A stretch of DNA of 64,000 bases from contig NZ_CP135916.1 in the NCBI RefSeq assembly GCF_032391395.1, forward strand, positions 1,674,001 to 1,738,000, read 5' to 3'. The notes beneath the pieces are model-generated. The model was not told the origin of the DNA. It made no database searches and was given only the letters and a program-made list of their open reading frames with translations. The DNA comes from Sphingomonas sp. Y38-1Y (GTDB lineage Bacteria > Pseudomonadota > Alphaproteobacteria > Sphingomonadales > Sphingomonadaceae). Below, piece after piece: positions 24,603-32,767 of this stretch (its first letter is position 1; every line of letters starts with the position of its first letter). Position numbers and translations under genes: made by a program.

Positions 24603-25838
24603 TTAGATCGCCACCCCCAGCGCGTCGGCGACGGTGAAGATGTCCTTGTCGCCCCGGCCGCACAGGTTTGCCAGGATCACCTTGTCCCGCCGCATCTCGC
24701 GGGCACGCTTGGCAACGGCGGCGATGGCGTGGCTGGGCTCGAGGGCGGGGATGATGCCCTCGGTGCGGCAGAGCAGCTGGAACGCGTCCAGCGCCTCCGT
24801 GTCGGTGATCGACGTGTATTCGACGCGGCCGATTTCCTTCAGCCACGCATGCTCTGGGCCGATGCCGGGATAGTCGAGGCCCGCGGAGATCGAGTGCGCC
24901 TCGGCGATCTGGCCGTCCTCGTCCTGCAGCAGATAGGTCTTGTTGCCGTGGAGCACGCCCGGTGCGCCGCCCGCCAGGCTGGCGGCATGCTGCTTGTCCA
25001 GGCCGTGTCCCGCTGCCTCGACGCCCAGCATCGCGACCTCGTCGTCGAGGAAGGGATGGAACAGCCCGATCGCGTTCGACCCGCCACCGATCGCCGCGAC
25101 GAGCAGGTCGGGCAGGCGACCGGTGCGCGCCAGCATCTGCGCGCGCGCCTCGCTCCCGATCACCGACTGGAAGTCGCGGACGAGCTCCGGATAGGGATGC
25201 GGCCCGGCGGCGGTGCCGATGATGTAGAAGGTGTCGTGGACGTTCGCGACCCAGTCGCGCAGCGCCTCGTTCATCGCGTCCTTGAGTGTCGCGGCGCCCG
25301 CGGTCACGGGCCGCACCTCGGCACCGAGCAGCTTCATGCGGAACACATTGGGCTGCTGGCGCGCCACGTCGGTCGCGCCCATGAAGATCGTGCAGGGCAG
25401 GCCGAAGCGCGCGCAGACGGTGGCGGTCGCCACGCCGTGCTGGCCCGCGCCCGTCTCCGCAATAATCCGCGTCTTGCCCATCCGCATCGCCAGCAGGATC
25501 TGGCCGACGCAATTGTTGATCTTGTGCGCGCCGGTGTGATTGAGCTCGTCGCGCTTGAACCACACTTCCGCGCCCATGCCGGGCTCCGCGCTCTCGCGAA
25601 GCGCCTCGGTCAGCCGCTCGGCATAGTAAAGCGGGCTTGGCCTGCCGACATAATGTTCGAGCAGGTCGTCGAACTGCGCGGCAAAGGCGGGATCGGCCTT
25701 GGCCGCGCGATACTCGCGCTCGAGCTCCAGGATCAGCGGCATCAGCGTCTCGGCGACATAGCGGCCGCCGAATACGCCGAAATGGCCGCGCTCGTCGGGT
25801 TGCTGGCGCAGGCTGTTGGGAGCGTTCATCGCCGCCAC
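24603..25838 (-). CDS. trpB: Tryptophan synthase beta subunit
   Basis: This 411-residue PLP enzyme has the Schiff-base lysine in [10 protein letters not shown] (Lys106), the [14 protein letters not shown] segment and the phosphate-binding GGGSNAIG loop. It makes tryptophan from indole and serine in complex with TrpA. It lies 29 bp after trpF. Its 3' end abuts the inverted repeat of the DUF559 unit instead of running straight into trpA as in most relatives. Confidence 0.97.
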   Translation of the reverse strand: MAAMNAPNSLRQQPDERGHFGVFGGRYVAETLMPLILELEREYRAAKADPAFAAQFDDLLEHYVGRPSPLYYAERLTEALRESAEPGMGAEVWFKRDELNHTGAHKINNCVGQILLAMRMGKTRIIAETGAGQHGVATATVCARFGLPCTIFMGATDVARQQPNVFRMKLLGAEVRPVTAGAATLKDAMNEALRDWVANVHDTFYIIGTAAGPHPYPELVRDFQSVIGSEARAQMLARTGRLPDLLVAAIGGGSNAIGLFHPFLDDEVAMLGVEAAGHGLDKQHAASLAGGAPGVLHGNKTYLLQDEDGQIAEAHSISAGLDYPGIGPEHAWLKEIGRVEYTSITDTEALDAFQLLCRTEGIIPALEPSHAIAAVAKRAREMRRDKVILANLCGRGDKDIFTVADALGVAI

Positions 25839-25867
25839 TTAGCGACGCGTGCGGCCTAGGGAAAGGG

Positions 25868-26503
25868 TCAGGCGGCGGCCACCGCGGCGAGGAAGGCGCG
25901 GATGCGGGCGGCGTCCTTCACCCCGGGCGCACGCTCGACGCCGGAGGAGACGTCGACGATCGGCGCGCGGGTCCGCGCGATCGCCTCGCCGACATTGTCG
26001 GGATCGAGCCCCCCCGACAGCGCCCACGGCGCCGGATGCACGAAACCGCTCAGCAGCGACCAGTCGAAACGAAGGCCCATGCCGCCTGGCAGCGCCGCCC
26101 CCTCCGGCGTTTTGGCGTCGTAGAGGATGCGGTCGGCCAGGCCGGCGAGCGGGCGGGCGGCGTCGAGGTCGGCACGCGTGCGAACCGGCACGGCGGCCCA
26201 GATCGAGAGGCGGGTGCGCGCCTTGATCGCGGCGACGCGCTCGGGCGCGGTCTTGTGGAGCTGGAGCGTGTCGAGGCGTCCCGCCGCGATCGCCTGGGTC
26301 AGCAGCGCATCGTCGGGGTTCACGAACACGCCGACCCGGCCGACCCGGTCGTTCGATCGCGCCGCGAACTCCGCGGCGCGATCGAACGACAGGTTCCGGG
26401 GCGAGGGGGCGAAGAACACGAAGCCGACATGGCTCGCCCCGCCGCCGATCGCGGCGTCGAGCGTCTCGGGCGTCGAAAGGCCGCAGATCTTGGCGGTGGT
26501 CAT
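25868..26503 (-). CDS. trpF: Phosphoribosylanthranilate isomerase
   Basis: This 211-residue TIM barrel starts TAKICGLSTPE, with the catalytic Cys in KICGL, then VGVFVN, LQLHKTAPE and the late GGLDPDNVGEAI and DVSSGVE motifs. It converts phosphoribosylanthranilate to the carboxyphenylamino-deoxyribulose phosphate. The ATG at 26503 gives normal length; an upstream in-frame ATG (26551) does not fit. It is first gene of the trp-acc-fol operon. An 18-bp perfect palindrome lies inside its coding sequence. Confidence 0.95.
   Translation of the reverse strand: MTTAKICGLSTPETLDAAIGGGASHVGFVFFAPSPRNLSFDRAAEFAARSNDRVGRVGVFVNPDDALLTQAIAAGRLDTLQLHKTAPERVAAIKARTRLSIWAAVPVRTRADLDAARPLAGLADRILYDAKTPEGAALPGGMGLRFDWSLLSGFVHPAPWALSGGLDPDNVGEAIARTRAPIVDVSSGVERAPGVKDAARIRAFLAAVAAA
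26349..26389. repeat. 18-bp perfect palindrome inside trpF
   Basis: Arms TCGTTCGATCGCGCCGCG and the exact complement are separated by five bases. The region encodes part of FDRAAEFAARSNDR in TrpF. It could form a strong mRNA hairpin early in the operon transcript. Confidence 0.75.
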
Positions 26504-26601
26504 CGTGCCGTGGTTAGCGCGACTTTTCGGCGCCCGATAGGGGCGGTTCATCGGGCGTTAGCTTGGGCCTGCTATGACCGGCGTCGCAGAGGAGGTTCGT
26601 G

Positions 26602-26733
26602 ATGCGGTTCCACCCCATCGCCCGCGCCCGATCACGCGGGTTTTTCATCGTCCTGGTTCTCGGCAGCTTCGCGCTCGCCGCGCTGTCGCTGCGCGCGGCC
26701 GAGGCGATCGCCAACTACGCCGCGGCGGTCTGA
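26602..26733 (+). CDS. Small 43-residue single-span membrane protein
   Basis: A strong ribosome-binding site (GGAGG, 8 bases before the ATG) precedes an open frame of 43 residues: a basic N-terminus (MRFHPIARARSRG), one hydrophobic helix (about 14-33, FFIVLVLGSFALAALSLRAA) and a short tail. The stop lies 2 bp before the convergent SDR stop. The layout fits a small integral membrane protein with the N-terminus inside. It is divergent from trpF. No family was recognised; such small proteins are often missed in annotation. Confidence 0.55.
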   Translation: MRFHPIARARSRGFFIVLVLGSFALAALSLRAAEAIANYAAAV

Positions 26734-26735
26734 TC

Positions 26736-27524
26736 TCAGCCGTCGATGCTCGCGCCGACCGCGGCGTTGACGAGCCCGCCGTCGACGGTGATCGTCTCCC
26801 CCACCACATAGTCGCCCGCGCGAGAGGCGAGATAGATCGCCGCCGCCGCCATGTCCTCGGCCGCACCGATGCGGCCCGCGGGGATTGCCTTGGCCACGCT
26901 GTCGCCATGGTCGCGCGCCGCCTTGTTCATGTCGCTGGCAAAGGCGCCGGGCGCGATCGAGGTGACGTTGACGTGATCGCGGATCAGCCGCGCGGCCATG
27001 CGTCGTGTCAGGTGGATCAGCGCCGCCTTCGACGCCTGATAGCTGTAGGTTTCCCACGCATTGAGCCGCAGGCCGTCGATCGAGGTGATGTTGATGACCT
27101 TGCCCGGACGCTCGGCACTCGCTTTCGCTTTGAGCAGCGGGTGCAGCGCCTGGGTGAGGAAGAAGGGCGACTTGACGTTGAGGTCCATGACCTTGTCCCA
27201 ACCCGCCTCCGGGAAGCTGTCGAACCGTTCGCCCCAGGCAGCGCCGGCATTGTTGACGAGGATGTCGAGCGCACCTTCGCGTTCCTGAAGCTCGGCGGCG
27301 AGCGCGCGGCAACCCTCGACCGTCGACACGTCGGCAGGAAGCGCCACGGCGTTCGCGCCGATCTCTGTCGCGGTCGCCTCGCACGCGTCGGCCTTGCGCG
27401 AGCTGACATAGACGCGCGCGCCCATCCCGGCGAACCCGGTCGCGATCATCCGCCCGATGCCGCGACTGCCGCCCGTCACCAGCGCGACGCGGCCGTCCAG
27501 GCGAAACAGGGTGCTCGTGTCCAT
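26736..27524 (-). CDS. Short-chain dehydrogenase/reductase
   Basis: This 262-residue Rossmann-fold protein has the cofactor motif TGGSRGIG (17-24), NNAGAAWG (91-98), the catalytic serine in NITSIDG (about 145-151), and Tyr162/Lys166 in YSYQASKAAL. The C-terminal end is typical of classical SDRs (GETITVDGG). The missing acidic residue at the end of beta-2 (VYVSSRK) suggests NADP(H). It is third gene after an acyl-CoA dehydrogenase and an exported VOC protein, so a role in acyl or aromatic degradation is possible but unproven. Confidence 0.85.
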   Translation of the reverse strand: MDTSTLFRLDGRVALVTGGSRGIGRMIATGFAGMGARVYVSSRKADACEATATEIGANAVALPADVSTVEGCRALAAELQEREGALDILVNNAGAAWGERFDSFPEAGWDKVMDLNVKSPFFLTQALHPLLKAKASAERPGKVINITSIDGLRLNAWETYSYQASKAALIHLTRRMAARLIRDHVNVTSIAPGAFASDMNKAARDHGDSVAKAIPAGRIGAAEDMAAAAIYLASRAGDYVVGETITVDGGLVNAAVGASIDG

Positions 27525-27547
27525 CGATGGAGTCCTTCTCGGAGGGT

Positions 27548-28024
27548 TCAGCGCGCCACGCGCGCGGCGTCGTTGACCTCGATCCGGTGCCCGTCCGGAT
27601 CGCGGATATAGAGCTGGCGCACGCCGTCGGTGCGCAGCCGCTGGATCGTCGAGGGGCGATCCTGGAAATCTGTGAAGGGGATGCCGAGCGCCGCCAGGTT
27701 GGCGACGAACGCGTCGAAGTCCCCGACTGCAAACGCGATGTGGTTGGCGCGGTCGACCCCGACCGGCGCGGTCTTCTCGGGGATCAGGTGCAGCGCGAAC
27801 CCGCCGCCCAGGTCCAGCCACCGGCGATTGACGACCGGCGCCCTGAGCTCGGCGAACCCGAACACGCGCTTGTAGAACTCGGCGCTCTTGTCGAGGTCGG
27901 TGACGGCGAGCGCGACATGATCGCCGCGCGCAGCGAACGACCGCGGCGCGGGTGTCTGCGCCATCGCGGTCGCCGGCAGGATCAGGGCCGCCACCGCGAC
28001 CAGACAGGATTTCATCGGCATCAT
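27548..28024 (-). CDS. Exported VOC-family (glyoxalase/dioxygenase-like) protein
   Basis: This 158-residue protein has an N-terminal signal peptide (1-22, ending AMA-Q). A VOC fold follows: GDHVALAVTDLDKSAEFYK, FALHLIPEK, ANHIAFAVGDFDAFV and YIRDPDGHRIEVND. Candidate metal ligands are His36, His79, His95 and Glu150. VOC enzymes are usually cytoplasmic, so a leader is unusual and suggests periplasmic action. It overlaps the acyl-CoA dehydrogenase stop by four bases. The reaction is unknown. Confidence 0.75.
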   Translation of the reverse strand: MMPMKSCLVAVAALILPATAMAQTPAPRSFAARGDHVALAVTDLDKSAEFYKRVFGFAELRAPVVNRRWLDLGGGFALHLIPEKTAPVGVDRANHIAFAVGDFDAFVANLAALGIPFTDFQDRPSTIQRLRTDGVRQLYIRDPDGHRIEVNDAARVAR

Positions 28025-29166
28025 CCCCCTCGCTTCATCGTCTCGCGCGCGATGATGAGCTGCTGGATCTGGCTTGTCCCCTCATAGATGCGGAACAGGC
28101 GGACGTCGCGGTACAGCCGCTCGATGCCGTAATCGGCGATATAGCCCGCGCCGCCATGCACCTGCACCGCGCGGTCGGCGACGCGGCCGACCATCTCGCT
28201 GGCGAACAGCTTGGCGGCGGCGCTTTCGAGGACGACGTCGTCGCCGCGGTCCTTGGCAGCGGCGGTTTCGAGGACGAGCGCGCGCGCGGCGAGCGCCTCG
28301 GTCTTGGAATCGGCGATCATCGCCTGGATGAGCTGATGCTCGGCGATGGCTTTTCCGAACTGGCGACGTTCGGCGGCATAGGCGACGGTGTCGGCGATCA
28401 GCCGCTCGGCCACGCCGACGCAGACCGCCGCGATGTGAAGCCGCCCGCGGTCGAGCACCTTCATCGCGATGCGAAAGCCTTCGCCCTCCTCGCCCAGCCG
28501 GTTTGCGGCGGGGACGGGGACGTCGTCGAAATGCACGTCGCAGACATGCGCGCCGCGCTGGCCCATCTTCTTTTCGGGTGCGCCGACGCGGATGCCGGGC
28601 AGGTCGCGGGGCACGAGGAAGGCGCTGACCCCGCGCCCGCCCGCCTCCTCGCCGGTGCGTGCCATCACCGTGAACAGGTCGGCCTTGTCGGCATTGGTGA
28701 TGTAGCGCTTGGTGCCGGACAGCCGGTACGTGTCGCCTTCGCGGGTAGCGCGGGTCCGGACGCTGCCCGAATCGCTGCCGACATCGGGTTCGGTCAGGGC
28801 GAAGCTGGTGACGATCTCGCCGCTGGCGATGCGCGGCAGCCACTCGGCTTTCTGTTCAGGCGTACCGGCGATGACGAGGCCCTGGCTGCCGATCCCGACA
28901 TTGGTCCCGAACGCCGAGCGGAAGGCGGGCGTGGTCCGCCCCGTCTCCATCGCGACGCGCACTTCCTCGGCCATCGACAGCCCCAGGCCGCCAAATTCGG
29001 GCGCGATCGACAGGCCGAACAGTCCCATCTCGCGCATCTCGGCGACGATGTCGGCGGGGATCGCGTCGTCCGCCTCGACCGTCGCCTCCAGCGGGCGCAG
29101 CCGCTCTGCGACGAAGCGGCGCACGGCGTCGATCAGCGCATCGAAGGTGTCGGCGTCGAGCGCCAT
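28021..29166 (-). CDS. Acyl-CoA dehydrogenase
   Basis: This 381-residue protein covers the three acyl-CoA dehydrogenase domains. FAD-binding residues lie in SFALTEPDVGSDSG and KRYITNADKADLF. The catalytic Glu lies in IYEGTSQIQ (about Glu362), the short/medium-chain position. It oxidises an acyl-CoA to the trans-2-enoyl-CoA, passing electrons to ETF. The chain-length preference cannot be told from this. It heads a three-gene operon with VOC and SDR genes. Confidence 0.9.
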   Translation of the reverse strand: MALDADTFDALIDAVRRFVAERLRPLEATVEADDAIPADIVAEMREMGLFGLSIAPEFGGLGLSMAEEVRVAMETGRTTPAFRSAFGTNVGIGSQGLVIAGTPEQKAEWLPRIASGEIVTSFALTEPDVGSDSGSVRTRATREGDTYRLSGTKRYITNADKADLFTVMARTGEEAGGRGVSAFLVPRDLPGIRVGAPEKKMGQRGAHVCDVHFDDVPVPAANRLGEEGEGFRIAMKVLDRGRLHIAAVCVGVAERLIADTVAYAAERRQFGKAIAEHQLIQAMIADSKTEALAARALVLETAAAKDRGDDVVLESAAAKLFASEMVGRVADRAVQVHGGAGYIADYGIERLYRDVRLFRIYEGTSQIQQLIIARETMKRGG

Positions 29167-29254
29167 CGATCCTTGCTCCCACTCGCGCGCAAGCGGTACG
29201 GAGCCCGCGGCGTGCGCTTTCGTTATCGGCGCACAGGGCTAGGGCAAGGCGGGG

Positions 29255-30778
29255 TTGGATGGCAAGCCGAAACACATACCCGATCTTCCAAACTCGATAC
29301 CGAACGGGTGCCAGCCGGTGAGCGGCGCGATACCCGACGCGCGAACCGGCGATCCGCACGCGCTGCCGCCGGTGCGCCGCGTGGCGACGGCGACGACGCT
29401 CGCCTATGGCTTCGGCGCGGTCGCTTACGGCGTGAAGGACAATGGCTTCGGCACCTTCCTGCTGCTTTTCTACAACCAGGTGATCGGGCTGCCGTCGGCG
29501 CAGGTCGGCTTCGTCGTCATGTGTGCGCTGCTGCTCGATGCGGTGATCGACCCAATGATCGGCGTCGCGTCGGACCGGACGCGCAGCCGCTGGGGACGGC
29601 GGCATCCGTGGATGTACGCCGCCGCATTGCCGATCGCGCTCGGCTGGGTCGCGCTGTGGAACCCGCCCGCGCTCGCCTCCGGCTGGACGCTCGCCTGGCT
29701 GTTCGGCGCCGCGGTCGTCGTGCGCACCGCCGTCTCCGCCTATGAGGTGCCGAGCCAGGCGCTGACGCCCGAGCTCACCGCCGACTATGACGAGCGGACG
29801 CGGATCACCGCCTATCGCTATATCTTCGGGTGGACCGGCGGGCTCCTGATGCTGCTCGCCGCGTACCAGCTTTTCCTGGTGCCGGAGGCGGGGCAGACCA
29901 ACGGCCTGCTCAACCGCGAGGGCTATCGCGGCTTCGCGATCGCCGGCGCGGCGGCGATGTTCGTCGCCATCCTCGTTTCTGCCGCCGGTACCCACCGCGA
30001 GATCGCACGACTGCCCAAGCCCGAGATCGAGCCCGGCGGCGTTCGCACCGCGTTTCGCGAACTGACCGGCGCGGTGCGGAACCGGCCGTTCCTGATCCTG
30101 ATGGCGGCGGGGCTGTTCGCCTATACCAATCAGGGGATCAGCTTCGCGCTCTCCAACTATCTCTACACCTTCGTGTGGAAGTTCGAGACCGCGACCTTCG
30201 CGTGGCTGGCGGCGGTGCTGTTCGCGGGCGTCGTCATCGCCTTCGTCGGCGCCCCCGCGATCGCGCGGCGCATCGGCAAGCCGCGCGCGGCGGCGTCGAT
30301 GATCGTCTCGGCCGGGCTCCTTCAGGCGACGCCGTTCGCGCTGCGCCTCGCGGGCATCTTCCCCGAACCCGGCGAGCCGGCGATGCTGCCGATCCTGTTC
30401 GCCATCTACACGCTCAACACTGCGGTCAGCGTCGGCACCGCGATCCTGGGCGCATCGATGATGGCCGACGTCGTCGAGCATAGCGAGGTGCGGACCGGCA
30501 AGCGCAGCGAGGGCGTGTTCTTCGCCGGCGCTTTCTTCGTCCAGAAATGCACCAGCGGGATCGGTATCTTCGTCTCAGGCCTGATCCTCGCCGCGGTCGG
30601 CTTTCCGGAGGGCGCGAAGCCGGGACAAGTGGGCGCCGACACGCTCGACTGGCTGACGATCCTGTTCGCCGGCGCCTATCTGGTGCTCAGCTTCAGCGCG
30701 GCGTGGCTGTTCCTCCACTTTCCGTTCGGCGCGGCCGAGCACCGTGCGCGCGTCGCCAGCCTCGCCGCCGCGGACTGA
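29255..30778 (+). CDS. GPH-type sugar/cation symporter (MFS)
   Basis: This 507-residue protein has about 12 membrane helices. The motif SRWGRRHPWMYAAALPIALGW near residue 110 and DAVIDPMIGVASDRT before it mark the glycoside-pentoside-hexuronide:cation symporter family (MelB-like). The substrate is unknown; no sugar-catabolic gene adjoins it. An in-frame GTG at 29318 would remove the 21 poorly conserved N-terminal residues and may be the true start. Confidence 0.78.
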   Translation: MDGKPKHIPDLPNSIPNGCQPVSGAIPDARTGDPHALPPVRRVATATTLAYGFGAVAYGVKDNGFGTFLLLFYNQVIGLPSAQVGFVVMCALLLDAVIDPMIGVASDRTRSRWGRRHPWMYAAALPIALGWVALWNPPALASGWTLAWLFGAAVVVRTAVSAYEVPSQALTPELTADYDERTRITAYRYIFGWTGGLLMLLAAYQLFLVPEAGQTNGLLNREGYRGFAIAGAAAMFVAILVSAAGTHREIARLPKPEIEPGGVRTAFRELTGAVRNRPFLILMAAGLFAYTNQGISFALSNYLYTFVWKFETATFAWLAAVLFAGVVIAFVGAPAIARRIGKPRAAASMIVSAGLLQATPFALRLAGIFPEPGEPAMLPILFAIYTLNTAVSVGTAILGASMMADVVEHSEVRTGKRSEGVFFAGAFFVQKCTSGIGIFVSGLILAAVGFPEGAKPGQVGADTLDWLTILFAGAYLVLSFSAAWLFLHFPFGAAEHRARVASLAAAD

Positions 30779-30817
30779 ACCATTGCCGCGGCGGCAGCGA
30801 CGCAATAGGCAGAGCCC

Positions 30818-32767
30818 ATGTGTGCTGTCCGCCGGCGAAGCTGGTCCGTTGCCGCCGCCGGCCTGATCGCGCTGACGCCCGCGGCCGCGTGGGCGCAGGA
30901 CGGCGCGCGCCCTGCCGACGACGCCTTGCTCGATCCCGGCGATCCGCTCGCGCCCATGCCCGAGCTCGGCCTCGACTGGCCCGATCTTCAGGCCGATCCC
31001 GCCGACCCGACGGCGCCGGCCGACAGCGGGGTCCAGGTCGCTGCCGAAACCCGCTATCGCTACCGCGTCGAGGGAATGGACGCGATCTGGACCGACCTGA
31101 TGCGCCAGCGCTTCAACGAGGCGTCGAGCCTGCGCCAGGGCGAGAACAAGCCCGCCAACGCCGCCCAGCTCGACCGCCGCGCGCGCGAGGATGCGGGCCT
31201 GCTCGACGAACTGCTCCGTGCCGAGGGCTATTACGACGCCGAGGTGCAGACCCGGGTCGAGGCGGCGGCGGGCGAGCTGACGGTGTTCCTGACCGCGGTG
31301 CCCGGTGACGTCTATCGCTTCGCCGGCGTGACGCTGGAGGGCGTCGAGACCGCCGGCGGAAAGGCCGACGAGCTGCGTAAGGCGTTCGCGGTGGAGCCCA
31401 AGGACCCCGTCAACGCCGACACCATCGCCGCGGCGGAGGCGAACCTCAGGCAGCGGATCGGGCGGGAGGGCTTTCCCTTTGCCGAGGTGGGCGAGCCGCG
31501 CATCGTCGTCGACCACGCGACCCGCACCGCCACGCTGGCGGTCAAGGTCGCGCCGGGCGAGGCGCTGCGCTTCGGCAAGATCACGACGCGCGACGACCGC
31601 GTGTTCGACGGCAAGCACGTCCAGGAGATCGCCCGCTTCGTCCCCGGCGAGCCCTATGACCAGGGATCGGTCGACGATCTGCGCCGCGCGATCGTCCAGA
31701 CCGGCCTCGTCTCCGCCGTCCGTATCGAGCCGGTGAAGGGCACCGAGCCGGGCACCGTCGACCTGGCGGTCCGCATGGCACCGGCGCCGCCGCGGACGAT
31801 CGCGGGCGAGATCGGCTATGGCACGGGCGAGGGCGCGCGCGTGGAGGCGAGCTGGACGCATCGCAACCTGTTCCCGCCCGAAGGCGCGCTGACATTGCGC
31901 GGCGTTGCCGGCACGCGCGAGCAGCTCGCCGGCGTCACCTTTCGCCGCAACAATTTCGGCCAGCGCGACCGTGTGCTGACGCTCCAGGCGACCGCCGCAC
32001 ATCTTCAGCGCGACGCCTATCAGGCCGACACGCTGCTGCTCTCGGGCACGCTCGAGCGGCAGACCAACATCTTCTTCCAAAAGGCGTGGATCTGGTCGCT
32101 GGGCGCCGAGCTCGCCGCCAGCCGCGAGCAGGACGTGATCGTCGCCACCGGCGAGCCGCGCATCCGGACCTATTTCATCGGCGCGCTGCCGACGAGCCTG
32201 ACCCATGACGGCACCGACGACCTGCTCAATCCGACGCAGGGCTTCCGACTGGGCGGGCGCCTCTCGCCCGAGGTGTCGTTGTCCGGCGAAACCTTCGGCT
32301 ATGCGCGGACGCAGATCGACGCGAGCGTCTATCGTCCGGTCGGCGAGCGGCTGGTCATCGCCGCTCGCACGCGGCTCGGCACCATTCTCGGCGCACCGCG
32401 CGACGCGATCGCGCCGTCGCGGCGCTTCTACGCCGGCGGCGGCGCGTCGGTGCGCGGCTATGGCTTTCAGTCGATCGGGCCGCGCGACGTCAACAACGAT
32501 CCGATCGGTGGGCGCAGCCTGACCGAATTCTCGATCGAGGCGCGGGTGAAGGCGTTCGGCAATTTCGGTGTCGTGCCGTTTCTCGATGCGGGCAACATCT
32601 ACACCTCGCCGCTGCCGCGCTTTTCCGGCTTTCGCTACGGCGCGGGCGTCGGCGTCCGCTATTACTCGAACTTCGGCCCGATCCGCGTCGACGTCGGCAC
32701 GCCGATCAACCCGCAGCCCGGCGACTCTCGCATCGCCGTCTATGTCAGCCTGGGGCAGGCCTTTTGA
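30818..32767 (+). CDS. tamA: TamA-type outer-membrane assembly protein (Omp85 family)
   Basis: This 649-residue protein has a signal peptide (1-27, ending AWA-Q), an acidic linker, then POTRA-like domains (LLDELLRAEGYYDAEVQTR, LRQRIGREGFPFAEVGEPR, GKHVQEIARFVPGEPYD). A C-terminal beta-barrel has the Omp85 motif VRGYGFQSIGP (about 545) and the end GDSRIAVYVSLGQAF. With TamB it transports lipids and some proteins to the outer membrane. tamB follows with a TTGA overlap, so the pair is coupled. Confidence 0.9.
   Translation: MCAVRRRSWSVAAAGLIALTPAAAWAQDGARPADDALLDPGDPLAPMPELGLDWPDLQADPADPTAPADSGVQVAAETRYRYRVEGMDAIWTDLMRQRFNEASSLRQGENKPANAAQLDRRAREDAGLLDELLRAEGYYDAEVQTRVEAAAGELTVFLTAVPGDVYRFAGVTLEGVETAGGKADELRKAFAVEPKDPVNADTIAAAEANLRQRIGREGFPFAEVGEPRIVVDHATRTATLAVKVAPGEALRFGKITTRDDRVFDGKHVQEIARFVPGEPYDQGSVDDLRRAIVQTGLVSAVRIEPVKGTEPGTVDLAVRMAPAPPRTIAGEIGYGTGEGARVEASWTHRNLFPPEGALTLRGVAGTREQLAGVTFRRNNFGQRDRVLTLQATAAHLQRDAYQADTLLLSGTLERQTNIFFQKAWIWSLGAELAASREQDVIVATGEPRIRTYFIGALPTSLTHDGTDDLLNPTQGFRLGGRLSPEVSLSGETFGYARTQIDASVYRPVGERLVIAARTRLGTILGAPRDAIAPSRRFYAGGGASVRGYGFQSIGPRDVNNDPIGGRSLTEFSIEARVKAFGNFGVVPFLDAGNIYTSPLPRFSGFRYGAGVGVRYYSNFGPIRVDVGTPINPQPGDSRIAVYVSLGQAF

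Noticed and set aside
26514..26714. 66-residue minus-strand frame over the small membrane protein
   Set aside because: It has no ribosome site and overlaps the better-supported plus-strand gene with GGAGG.
30575..32206. A 543-residue minus-strand frame opposite tamA
   Set aside because: It is antisense to a gene with clear signal peptide, POTRA and barrel motifs and has no domain of its own.
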